17,993 nt of DNA from Pseudomonadota bacterium (GTDB taxonomy: Bacteria > Pseudomonadota > Gammaproteobacteria > SZUA-229), in assembly GCA_015222915.1 (NCBI GenBank), contig JADFWE010000302.1, positions 1-17,993 of the forward strand. Reading direction: 5' to 3'. Below the pieces are notes generated by a model. The model had not been told where the DNA came from. It searched no databases and was given only the letters and a program-made list of their open reading frames with translations. Positions 8,073-15,681 of the stretch are shown piece after piece. A program made the translations under genes and the position numbers. Position 1 is the first letter of the stretch. Each line of letters opens with the position of its first letter.

Positions 8073-8744
8073 TTACTCAGCTGTCAAGCCGCTGCCAGTG
8101 CCCGGGAGCCTCTGGTCGATATTTTTGGCAGGGATGGGGGGCTGGGCTATCGGGCTGGCACGTACCAGGTAGCGAAGTGAACCGCCGGCGGTGGCTGCCT
8201 CAAAAGGGTAGCAGGTTACCAGCACCAGTGAACGGTCATCGCTGTCGTTTGGCAGGCGGAAGGTCTCGCTGTCGACGATCTGGAAACTTTCGACATGATA
8301 TTGCACGCCGCCAGCACGGGTCTGCAGATAGATCCGGTCGTTTATCTTCAGATCTTTCAGGAAGTTAAAATGCGTATCACGGTGCCCGCTGATCATGGTT
8401 ATGCCGCCGCTATCCGGCGTGGCACCGGCAAATGACAGGCCCGGCCCGAACGCCAGGCTGCTGCCGCTGTCACCGGCGAGCACGATCTGTTCGATGCCGT
8501 GCTGCGGCACCCGTAATTTTGCCACCGGCCAGGTGTCTGCCCAGGGCCATGGTCTATGGCTATTGTGAGTATTCGCCTGGTCATCGATCGTCAGCTGCCA
8601 TGAATGATTCAACAGCTGTTGTGCCACCATGGCTTTACCCTGTATCCAGCCGGCCGAGGCCAGCTGCCACAGGCTTAAACTGAACAATATTACGATGACG
8701 ACAGTGCTGAGTATTCTCAGGTGTTTTTGAAAGCAGTCTTTCAC
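8073..8744 (-). CDS. Class GN (Gram-negative, marine proteobacterial type) sortase
   Basis: This is a cysteine transpeptidase that should cleave the sorting signal of the neighbouring target protein and attach it to an envelope amine. The 223 residues have an N-terminal membrane anchor (about 11-31) with the catalytic domain outside the cytoplasm. The triad residues are visible: His121 in SGHRDTHF, Cys178 in LVLVTCYP (TLxTC-like) and Arg191 in LRYLVRA. The start is GTG at 8744, overlapping the target gene's TGA as GTGA, with no good Shine-Dalgarno, so translation is likely coupled. The pairing of sortase and VIT/vWA target matches the proteobacterial dedicated sortase system defined in TIGRFAMs/NCBI. 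The last 12 residues contain LPGTG, itself a sorting-like motif. Substrate acceptor in the cell is unknown. Confidence 0.93.
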   Translation of the reverse strand: MKDCFQKHLRILSTVVIVILFSLSLWQLASAGWIQGKAMVAQQLLNHSWQLTIDDQANTHNSHRPWPWADTWPVAKLRVPQHGIEQIVLAGDSGSSLAFGPGLSFAGATPDSGGITMISGHRDTHFNFLKDLKINDRIYLQTRAGGVQYHVESFQIVDSETFRLPNDSDDRSLVLVTCYPFEAATAGGSLRYLVRASPIAQPPIPAKNIDQRLPGTGSGLTAE

Positions 8745-11023
8745 GATATCAACCCATGTATGGTCTTCGTATGGTCTGCGTATGCTCTACGTATGCAGGG
8801 CACACGATACAACGAAAGCGCAGCAATAAAAAACAGCAGGCCAAGCAGCAGCTTAAGTTCCGAACCTGTCGCCGTCTGTGCCAGTCTCATCTGTGCCATC
8901 ATGGTATTCCCGTTACCGGCGTTAGCCCGTTTCCAGCCATGCGGCAGGTTGTTTTTCATGCGCTGCTGGTACAGCAGTTCGCTGATATTGACCGGCGTAA
9001 CATCCACTGCCACCAGGCTTGTGAAACGGCTGACCAGGTGATGTTGCAGCGCGGTACTGGTGATTTCCTGTTTGATCGCATCACGAACATTATCTGCCGT
9101 CGATTCATGGCGCAGGCTCATCAGCGATGCGACCTTTTCACGCGCCCATGCCACTCTGATGCCGTCGCGACTGCCATCGCGACTCATGTTCTCTGCTGAT
9201 GTTTTACCCTGCAGTAGCTGTGCCGCAGTGATACTGCTATGCCACTCGGTATTGCCGTAGTCGCCCCGGATGTCGATGCTATCCGGCAGGTTTTTACCCT
9301 TGATCAATATGGTGGCGGTCTCTCCTGCATACAGGTCCGGGATGATGTTTGGAAACATTTCATAAGTGTTGTGGTCATCCTGGCTGGTGTTGAGGTCCAG
9401 CTGTATATTGATCAGTGCCGGGTTCTCCAGCTTTTTAAACAGCGCGACCGTCTTCTCATGAACTTCGTTGACATCACCGATGTAGGTAAATGTACCGCGG
9501 CCTTTGTTCGCGGCCTTGCGCATGAAGTAGGAGTTAGGAGCTGAACCGATGCCGATGGTAAACAGCCGGTTATTGCCCAGCTGATCATCGATCACCTTAA
9601 ACAGTTCGACTTCATTACTGATATTGCCATCGGTCAGAAAAACCACCTGGCGGAAACGGGAAAAGGTTTCCTGCTTCGATAAGGCAAGTTTTAGCGCGCC
9701 CAGCATCTCGGTACCGCCATCGGCCTGCAGGTTGTCGATGTAGTGTCTTGCGATATTTTTATATTGTGCCGATGCGATGACGGCCCCGGGGAACAGGCTG
9801 CCGCTCTCATGATTGAACCAGATAATGTTAAATCTATCGATGGACGAAAGACCATCCAGTGCGGTGATCAGTGACGCTTTTGCCTGGTCGATCGATGTGC
9901 CAGCCATAGAGCCGGAGATGTCCAGTACGAAGATGACATCACGTGCCTGGACTTTCTGCTGCAGGTGGCCGAGATCAGACGGCAGTACTGTCAGCATGGT
10001 GTAGTGATCACCGTCTATCTCCTGTTCGAATACCGATAGCTGCGGCTTATCGATCAGTTCCGGTTTCCAGACCAGTTCGAAATCACGGTCAGCTTTGATC
10101 GATTCGCCCATGGTGGAGATGCTGTAGCGATTTTCACTGGTCTGTTTGATATCGATCTGGTGATAAGAGCTATCCAGTTCGGCAAGGCTGACACCGGCAT
10201 CGAGCAGGATGTGGATACGTGTGGGATTGTTATCATTGTCTGTCTCGTCGGTTTGTGTGTAGACGCTGGTCTGATCGGGGAGCGGTGAGACATATTTCTG
10301 CAGAGCGGTATTCGCTTTGTCAGCGCCCGTCTGATGCAGGTCAGGGTTGTAGCGTGGACCGACCACCATAGGAAAACGTAGACGGTAGCGTTCGTCTCTA
10401 TATTCGAGCACCTGCTGGTATTCAAATTCCACTGTGATCTGTTCACCCGGTGCGATATTGGCCAGTGATGTAGTAAAAACATTCGGCCGCTGCTGTTCGA
10501 TCAGGCTGGCTTTTTTACCGGCGGCTTTTGCCTGCTGATAGATCTTCTTCGCTTCCACCCGTTCTTTTACTCTGCCTTCGATGATGCGCTCACCGATCCT
10601 CATCCTGAACCGGTCAACGGCCGCTCTTTCAGGTAGCGGGAAAACATAGATGCCTTCTGCCCAGTATTCACTGCTGTTGATAAACATCTGCCTGACCGTG
10701 GCGCGGGCGATGGCACCGGTGATGTTGATATCGACATCGGTCTGCATCTGCAGGGCTTCGATATAGATATTCTGTCGTGTGGTGCTATCAGCGTCAGGTG
10801 TTGTTCCATAGTCGGGTTTTAACCATACGGAGCCATGCTGTGACTGGTAAGGACTATCTGCACCTTGTTCTGTAGAGTCATTTATGTCTGCGTAGACATA
10901 TTGAAATAACAATCCGAAAACCAGGTAGACGCTGGCAACGACCAGTACCTTGCGTACCAGGTTTAATGATCTCGAGCAGATGGTATGTTGCGGTTTAACA
11001 CGTTGAAAATAGCAGGTATTCAT
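8741..11023 (-). CDS. Marine proteobacterial sortase target protein (VIT and vWA domains)
   Basis: This is the probable dedicated substrate of the adjoining sortase. The 760 residues start with a signal/membrane segment (about 25-45). A VIT domain follows (about 85-210). A von Willebrand A domain spans about 361-535, with an intact MIDAS: D368-I-S370-G-S372, T438 and D465. The C-terminus has the tripartite sorting layout: motif LAQTATG (714-720), hydrophobic stretch 724-738, and basic tail RVPCIRR. The usual LPxT proline is alanine here. The ATG at 11023 is chosen because AGGAG lies six bases upstream. An upstream GTG at 11056 is in frame but sits inside a hairpin and has no ribosome site. 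By family analogy it may be a metal-dependent adhesin on the cell surface; its real role is unknown. Confidence 0.93.
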   Translation of the reverse strand: MNTCYFQRVKPQHTICSRSLNLVRKVLVVASVYLVFGLLFQYVYADINDSTEQGADSPYQSQHGSVWLKPDYGTTPDADSTTRQNIYIEALQMQTDVDINITGAIARATVRQMFINSSEYWAEGIYVFPLPERAAVDRFRMRIGERIIEGRVKERVEAKKIYQQAKAAGKKASLIEQQRPNVFTTSLANIAPGEQITVEFEYQQVLEYRDERYRLRFPMVVGPRYNPDLHQTGADKANTALQKYVSPLPDQTSVYTQTDETDNDNNPTRIHILLDAGVSLAELDSSYHQIDIKQTSENRYSISTMGESIKADRDFELVWKPELIDKPQLSVFEQEIDGDHYTMLTVLPSDLGHLQQKVQARDVIFVLDISGSMAGTSIDQAKASLITALDGLSSIDRFNIIWFNHESGSLFPGAVIASAQYKNIARHYIDNLQADGGTEMLGALKLALSKQETFSRFRQVVFLTDGNISNEVELFKVIDDQLGNNRLFTIGIGSAPNSYFMRKAANKGRGTFTYIGDVNEVHEKTVALFKKLENPALINIQLDLNTSQDDHNTYEMFPNIIPDLYAGETATILIKGKNLPDSIDIRGDYGNTEWHSSITAAQLLQGKTSAENMSRDGSRDGIRVAWAREKVASLMSLRHESTADNVRDAIKQEITSTALQHHLVSRFTSLVAVDVTPVNISELLYQQRMKNNLPHGWKRANAGNGNTMMAQMRLAQTATGSELKLLLGLLFFIAALSLYRVPCIRRAYADHTKTIHGLIS

Positions 11024-11048
11024 ATTTGGCTCCTGTGAAGGAAATATC

Positions 11049-11068
11049 GGTGGCACTTGCGTGCCACC
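11049..11068 (-). other. Perfect 8-bp hairpin in the leader of the sortase target gene
   Basis: GGTGGCAC and GTGCCACC pair perfectly around a four-base loop. The hairpin is 24 bases past the stop of the DUF4258-like gene and about 26 bases before the target gene's ATG, with the ribosome site between. No T-run follows on either strand, so it is not an ordinary rho-independent terminator. An mRNA-stabilising, processing or attenuating role inside the operon is inferred. Confidence 0.7.
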
Positions 11069-11091
11069 ACATGTGAGAGAGGATCTTTTTG

Positions 11092-11577
11092 TCAGAAATT
11101 TTTGATGCGCTTGTAGCGATGACCGACGGTGACGATCCGGTTACCGGCAGTGACCAGGTAGGCGTTCATCAGGCTGGATAACCGACGGATGACAACCTTG
11201 CCGACATCGGATGTCAGCAGGCGCACGCTTTTTTTATCGAAGTAACATACGATGGTGCCGTTGATGCTTCGTTTGCGTGATCCGTACTGGCATAACCAGT
11301 GGATGATGAGTGGTGGGATACAGCGTTGCTGTGATCTCTCCAGTGCGTGGCTGGTCATCCTGAAACCGCGTTCACGACTGAAGATGTTCATGTAGACCAT
11401 ATCCTCACCGCCCATGGCGGTGCCATTACCGACATCATGTCTGCCCTCGTATCCGTTACCTTTTAAACTGGGTAAAGGTCCGTCGACCCCGATCATTGGC
11501 AGGTCCAGTTCTGCAGAGGTACCGGTCGGCACCTCTGAAGGCATCACGGTTGTCTGCTGCGCTTTCAAGGCCATCAC
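11092..11577 (-). CDS. Small DUF4258-like protein of unknown function in the sortase operon
   Basis: The C-terminal 90 residues (MTSHALERSQQRCIPPL onward) carry the pattern S-H-A-x-E-R-x-x-x-R-x-I, a Tyr-Phe-Asp-Lys segment and a final T-V-G-H-R-x-K-R-I. That pattern recalls DUF4258-type proteins, a family linked by others to small RelE-like folds; this similarity is from memory and moderate. The first 60 residues are Gly/Pro/Ser-rich and look like a linker. The longest reading begins GTG-ATG at 11577/11574, two bases after the pdsO stop. Its GAGG is too close to the ATG for a good ribosome site. A better-spaced start could be the ATG at 11391, with GAGG 11 bases upstream, giving 99 residues. 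No signal peptide is seen. No antitoxin-like partner lies beside it. Its place between pdsO and the target gene suggests cotranscription with the sortase system. Confidence 0.65.
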   Translation of the reverse strand: MMALKAQQTTVMPSEVPTGTSAELDLPMIGVDGPLPSLKGNGYEGRHDVGNGTAMGGEDMVYMNIFSRERGFRMTSHALERSQQRCIPPLIIHWLCQYGSRKRSINGTIVCYFDKKSVRLLTSDVGKVVIRRLSSLMNAYLVTAGNRIVTVGHRYKRIKNF

Positions 11578-11579
11578 CT

Positions 11580-12704
11580 CTAGAACCGGCTGCCGGCATC
11601 GGCAACAACGGGGCTGATGCTGATTTCAGAAGCATCGTTAGCAGATACGTCAGCAGACACGTCGTCTGCATCCATCTCGGACAATGCTGTTTTCATGCTG
11701 TGGATCGAGTCGACCGTTTTTCGCTCGAAACGGATGACTACCTTGCGGTCGAAGGTGTAACCGTCAAGATCACCGGGTGCTGAAACCATCTTCATCTCAC
11801 CGAAGGCTCTGCTGATGATGCGGCTTTCATCGACACCGGCATCGATCAGTTGCTGGCGAACTGTTTCGATACGCTCATTGGCCAGTGCGATATTCTGTGA
11901 CTTGTCACCACGTCGGTCGGTATAACCGTCGAGATGGATCTCCAGGCTGTCCATGGTGTTCAGCAGATCGGCGATGGCTGCCAGACGGGCAGGATAGAAG
12001 CTTTCGATATCGGTACTGCCGGAACGGAAATACACATCGAGGCTCAGATCAGCAGTAAGGATATCCACAAGTTCGTCCTGTCGCGTATATACGTCCTCAT
12101 CGAGAACCGGTTCTATAGCGCCCAGCTGAGCGACCTGTATGCCGTCATGCGTGGTGTTCTGCTCACCGGAGGTATCCGTTGAAAACAGATCGTCTGATGA
12201 TGCGGTGTATGCCACTGTCTCGCCTGGTGAGTCATCGGCAACTGCCAGCGTTGTTTGCTGAAGCTCGTCTGTATCTTCTTCAGCGATGCTCTGTTCTGAG
12301 CCGATCAATGCGCCAATAAGGCCGCCGACGACAAAACCGACAGGGCCGGCAACAACAGTACCGGCGATAGCACCGACACCCATGCCTGAATACATTTGGT
12401 TTTTATCGGATACTTCCTTATTATCTTCTGCCTTTGATAGACTTGTCTCAGTAGCAGGGTTCTCAGTGATGGATTCTGCGATAATAGTGCTTTCGACGAC
12501 GGTGTCCGTTGTGCTGACTTCTGCAGAGCCTGTTTCGACGGAGCCTGTCTGATCTGTATTGATACTGGCAGCAACAGAAAGGTCAGACGCCGGACTGTCT
12601 GCCGGTAAAGTATCAGCAAGGGCCAGTGTATTCAGCGCAGCGCCAGACAGCAGTGCAGTAGACATCGCCAGTGTGATAGCAGTATTTAATATTGATTTTT
12701 TCAT
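11580..12704 (-). CDS. pdsO: PdsO, OmpA-family protein of the proteobacterial dedicated sortase system
   Basis: This is an envelope protein that is probably peptidoglycan-bound through its OmpA-like domain. The 374-residue precursor has a clear signal peptide (MKKSILNTAITLAMSTALLS, with cleavage after ALA at about residue 30). A long acidic Thr/Ser-rich stretch follows (31-105), then a glycine-zipper hydrophobic segment (about 108-135: GVGAIAGTVVAGPVGF...GGLIGALIG). The OmpA C-terminal domain is at about 222-327, with LDGYTDRRGDKSQNIALANE and R278 matching the peptidoglycan-binding pattern. The ATG at 12704 has GGAG seven bases upstream, better than the in-frame upstream start at 12719. It is the first gene of the minus-strand sortase operon and diverges from pdsR. 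OmpA domain, glycine zipper and sortase neighbours together point to PdsO. Confidence 0.9.
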   Translation of the reverse strand: MKKSILNTAITLAMSTALLSGAALNTLALADTLPADSPASDLSVAASINTDQTGSVETGSAEVSTTDTVVESTIIAESITENPATETSLSKAEDNKEVSDKNQMYSGMGVGAIAGTVVAGPVGFVVGGLIGALIGSEQSIAEEDTDELQQTTLAVADDSPGETVAYTASSDDLFSTDTSGEQNTTHDGIQVAQLGAIEPVLDEDVYTRQDELVDILTADLSLDVYFRSGSTDIESFYPARLAAIADLLNTMDSLEIHLDGYTDRRGDKSQNIALANERIETVRQQLIDAGVDESRIISRAFGEMKMVSAPGDLDGYTFDRKVVIRFERKTVDSIHSMKTALSEMDADDVSADVSANDASEISISPVVADAGSRF

Positions 12705-12919
12705 TATCGTTCTCCACAAATAATTGATATGTTCGGGTAAAAGGTTCAGTGGTCATACATTCGAAAGTGCATGTTGTGTCTTCCCCTGTACTTCCACGGT
12801 TGCCATTAGAACAAGGCAGCTGTTTTCAATCTTTGGCAGTCGATGGACGAAATATGGAGAGATTATGGAGATGCTCAAAAACAACAGGAGCGGAATTCAT
12901 TCCGCGATAAGGTGTTCAT
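12705..12919. promoter_or_regulatory. Divergent control region between pdsO and pdsR
   Basis: This 215-base spacer must hold promoters for both arms of the sortase locus. Promoter hexamers are weak: a possible plus-strand TTGCCA at 12800-12805 with TTCAAT at 12825-12830 is too widely spaced (19). No strong minus-strand pair is visible. Weak hexamers would fit activation by PdsR itself, but no clear repeat operator was identified. A 26-codon frame at 12843-12923 ends in ATGTGA, overlapping the pdsR start codon. Confidence 0.4.
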
Positions 12920-13633
12920 GTGATACAAACCATCGCCATCGTCGAAGATGACAGAGACCAGCGTCACTATTACGCTGAAGCCTTGCGTGCGCATGGTTAT
13001 GAGGTCAGTGAATACGAAGACCGGGAGCAGGCGATCGCCGCGTTCGAACAGGCGCTGCCGGAGCTGGCGATACTGGATATCGCGTTAAAAACCGATGTCG
13101 GCGGCGGTTATGAAGTCTGCCGTTATCTGCAGCAGCGTGATGCGACTCTGCCGGTCATCTTTCTCACCAGCCGCGGTGATGAACTGGATAAGATCTATGG
13201 TCTGCAGCTGGGTGCCTGGGATTACCAGACCAAACCGGTGTCACTGGAGTTTCTGATCGTACGCATCGAATCTTTCCTTCAGATAAAGCAGTTAAATTCG
13301 AATGCGGTAGCTGTCAAAGGGGAAGATGCGAATCAACGTTTCGGTGATCTTAAGATCAATAGCAGAGCCATGGTCTGCCACTGGAAGGATCAGGAAGTTA
13401 ACCTGACGCCGACTGAATTCTCACTCTTGCAGGCAATGCTGGATGCTGCGCATGAGACGGGTCAGGGTGTCAGTGTTGATGATCTGATCAAGGCCACCCG
13501 TCAGGGTATCGTCGAAGAGAATACCATCAGTACCCATATCCTTCACATCAGAAAAAAATTCAAGAAGATCGATACGGACTTCCAGTGTATAAAAACACGG
13601 TACGGTCTGGGCTATCAATGGATGTGCAGTTGA
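12920..13633 (+). CDS. pdsR: PdsR, OmpR-type response regulator of the sortase system
   Basis: This is a two-component transcription factor, 237 residues long. The receiver domain (1-120) has acidic residues E9, D10 and D11, phospho-acceptor D53 (LAILDIAL), T83 and K105 (TKP). The loop after D53 holds a glycine-rich KTDVGGGY, and the usual Asp-Asp before the TKP motif reads W100-D101. The C-terminal winged helix (about 145-236) shows LTPTEFSLLQAML and the ending TRYGLGYQW typical of OmpR/PhoB proteins. The start is GTG at 12920, with AAGG seven bases upstream. pdsS follows 16 bases after its stop. It probably controls the divergent pdsO-sortase operon (inference from layout). Confidence 0.93.
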   Translation: MIQTIAIVEDDRDQRHYYAEALRAHGYEVSEYEDREQAIAAFEQALPELAILDIALKTDVGGGYEVCRYLQQRDATLPVIFLTSRGDELDKIYGLQLGAWDYQTKPVSLEFLIVRIESFLQIKQLNSNAVAVKGEDANQRFGDLKINSRAMVCHWKDQEVNLTPTEFSLLQAMLDAAHETGQGVSVDDLIKATRQGIVEENTISTHILHIRKKFKKIDTDFQCIKTRYGLGYQWMCS

Positions 13634-13649
13634 AGTCGAACAGGCTCAA

Positions 13650-15677
13650 ATGCTCAGACGGGGTGCCTGGATGAAGTTGCGTACCCGACTATTGATCTTC
13701 AGTTCCGTCTTCCTGGTATTGCTGCCGTGGTTCGGTTTTCATTTTACCGAAAAAGTCGAACAGTCATTATTGCAGGGGCAGGAAGAAGCGCAGTCCATGG
13801 TGGCATCCGCCATCGCCACCGTGTTGAATGGTTATACCGGTCTTTTTGATATCGACGAGGATGCTCTGTATGTCTATCCGGTCAAGCAGCTTATCGATGT
13901 CGACGGTTATGACGAGGACTGGCAATCATTAGCCCAGCGTTTTACTGATTATGCAGACGGGGTTTTCTCGCTGCTACTGACTGATCGTGATGATTACCTG
14001 TATGTTTATATAAAAGTTAGAGACGACGATATCATCTACCGCAATCCGCGCTATGTGCCGCTGGATTCCAGTGACCATGTTCGCCTGGAATACCTGGACA
14101 AAGATAACCGGCGTCATCGACTCGTCGTCCTCGCAGAAGCGCAGGGCAGGGGCAGTGTCTATGAAGTTAAAGATGACTGGCGCTACTGGCTCACGGGGAA
14201 AAATGTTAATGCGGTTTATGCTTTCTGGCGTGAGACCCAGAGAGGATATGACGTAGAGCTACGCTTGCCCCGGAAATGGCTGGAGCCTAACCGCCGCCTG
14301 TCGATCAGCGTGGTCAACGTCTTCAGCGATAACGAACGATACCCGGACACCGTGCTGGCGACCCATAGTTCAGATTACAGCGCCCTGAATCCACTGCTGT
14401 TTCAATCTTCCGAGATCAGCAACGTGATAAAAAATCTCAGTGAGTCTGATTCCAGGATATGTGTCATCGATAAATACCGACGTGTGCGTGCGGCCATCGG
14501 CGGACAGCAGATCCAGATCCCGCTATGTACGAATATCGATAAGGTTAAAGATGCGCTTGTCGATAGAGCACTCTCCGGCGAGACACAGGTAACCCGCCTG
14601 CAGCAGGGTGATGAAACATTGATCGTGGCAGCACATCCGGTGTTCAATGACGTCGATAGAGGTGCTGAGATCATCGGCGCAGTACTGGTCAGCAAGAACA
14701 GCCGCCAGGTACTAGCTCTACAGCGCGATACCTTGAAAGAGATCGCCTATGCTGCTATCGGGATCTTTCTACTGGCATTTATCAGCCTGCTGTTTTTCAG
14801 TTCGTGGCTGGCGTTCCGCATCAATCGCCTGAAGAATCAGGCAGCGTCATTGGTCGATGATAGCGGGCGTTTTGTTCAGAATATCACTCTGATCGATAAT
14901 CTGGCTGATGACCGTAGCGGTGATGAACTCGGTGAACTGTCTCGCAGCTTTTCATCGTTGCTGGATAAGCTGAACCGTTATACCTCCTTCCTGGAGACCG
15001 TGCCGCGTATGTTACGCCATGAGATCTTAAATCCGGTCAATACCATTAGCATGTCGCTGCAGAAGGTGAACGAGATGTATCCTTCCTCATCTAGAGAGGC
15101 TGCTACTGCCAGTAATGCGGTCATGCAGCTGCAGCTGATTGTTTCCAGCCTGACGGAAGCGGCGAATATCGACGAAGCGCTTGCTCAGGATGATGTTGAA
15201 ACTATCGATATCGCTGCCTTGCTCACGGAGTATGTCGAGAATTCACAGCTCAAACACCCGCAGGCAAAACTGTGTTATTCAGGCAGTAACAGAGGGGTTT
15301 ATATCGAAGCGAATGATATTAGAATCGTTCAGCTGCTGGACAAGATTAAAGACAATGCGCTGGACTTCTCGCAGCCGGAAACGGAAATCTGTTTTCAGCT
15401 TGATGTAAATCATAGCGGTTTCGTGCATATTCATATAAAAAACGAGGGCGAAACAATTCCGCAATCGCAGCTCGACATCCTGTTTCAGGGTATGGTCTCG
15501 CATCGTGCAGAAAAGACCGGACAGCCGCATCTTGGCATCGGTCTCTATGTGGCGCATCGTATTGCCCGGTTCCATCAGGGTGAGCTGAAGATAGCCAATC
15601 GTGAAGATATACAGGGCGTGGTAGTGAGTTTAATATTGCCCGGGTTAGCGGATACAACGAAGAAACTTAACGAGTAA
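13650..15677 (+). CDS. pdsS: PdsS, membrane sensor histidine kinase of the sortase system
   Basis: PdsS is the likely kinase partner of PdsR. The 675 residues show a first membrane segment (11-30), a large periplasmic sensor (31-365) and a second membrane segment (366-387). A HAMP-like linker follows (about 388-440), then the H-box L455-R-H457-E-I-L-N-P, N-box K567-D-N569-A and a G2 box HLGIGLYVAHRI (627-638). The G1 position reads NEGETIP instead of the common DNGxGIP. The first half of the sensor (about 80-225), with DVDGYDEDW and DDYLYVYIKV, resembles CBM9/DOMON-like beta-sandwich domains, so a carbohydrate or similar ligand is possible (inference). Either ATG 13650 (CAGG five bases upstream) or ATG 13671 (giving MKLRTRLLIF) may be the start. 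It ends four bases before moaB. Confidence 0.92.
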   Translation: MLRRGAWMKLRTRLLIFSSVFLVLLPWFGFHFTEKVEQSLLQGQEEAQSMVASAIATVLNGYTGLFDIDEDALYVYPVKQLIDVDGYDEDWQSLAQRFTDYADGVFSLLLTDRDDYLYVYIKVRDDDIIYRNPRYVPLDSSDHVRLEYLDKDNRRHRLVVLAEAQGRGSVYEVKDDWRYWLTGKNVNAVYAFWRETQRGYDVELRLPRKWLEPNRRLSISVVNVFSDNERYPDTVLATHSSDYSALNPLLFQSSEISNVIKNLSESDSRICVIDKYRRVRAAIGGQQIQIPLCTNIDKVKDALVDRALSGETQVTRLQQGDETLIVAAHPVFNDVDRGAEIIGAVLVSKNSRQVLALQRDTLKEIAYAAIGIFLLAFISLLFFSSWLAFRINRLKNQAASLVDDSGRFVQNITLIDNLADDRSGDELGELSRSFSSLLDKLNRYTSFLETVPRMLRHEILNPVNTISMSLQKVNEMYPSSSREAATASNAVMQLQLIVSSLTEAANIDEALAQDDVETIDIAALLTEYVENSQLKHPQAKLCYSGSNRGVYIEANDIRIVQLLDKIKDNALDFSQPETEICFQLDVNHSGFVHIHIKNEGETIPQSQLDILFQGMVSHRAEKTGQPHLGIGLYVAHRIARFHQGELKIANREDIQGVVVSLILPGLADTTKKLNE

Positions 15678-15681
15678 AGAC

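Noticed and set aside
11024-11056. Upstream GTG start of the sortase target at 11056
   Set aside because: It sits within the 8-bp hairpin, and the ATG at 11023 has a strong AGGAG at correct spacing.
11092-11577. Toxin-antitoxin pair reading of the DUF4258-like gene
   Set aside because: No small DNA-binding antitoxin gene lies beside it; its neighbours are sortase-system genes.
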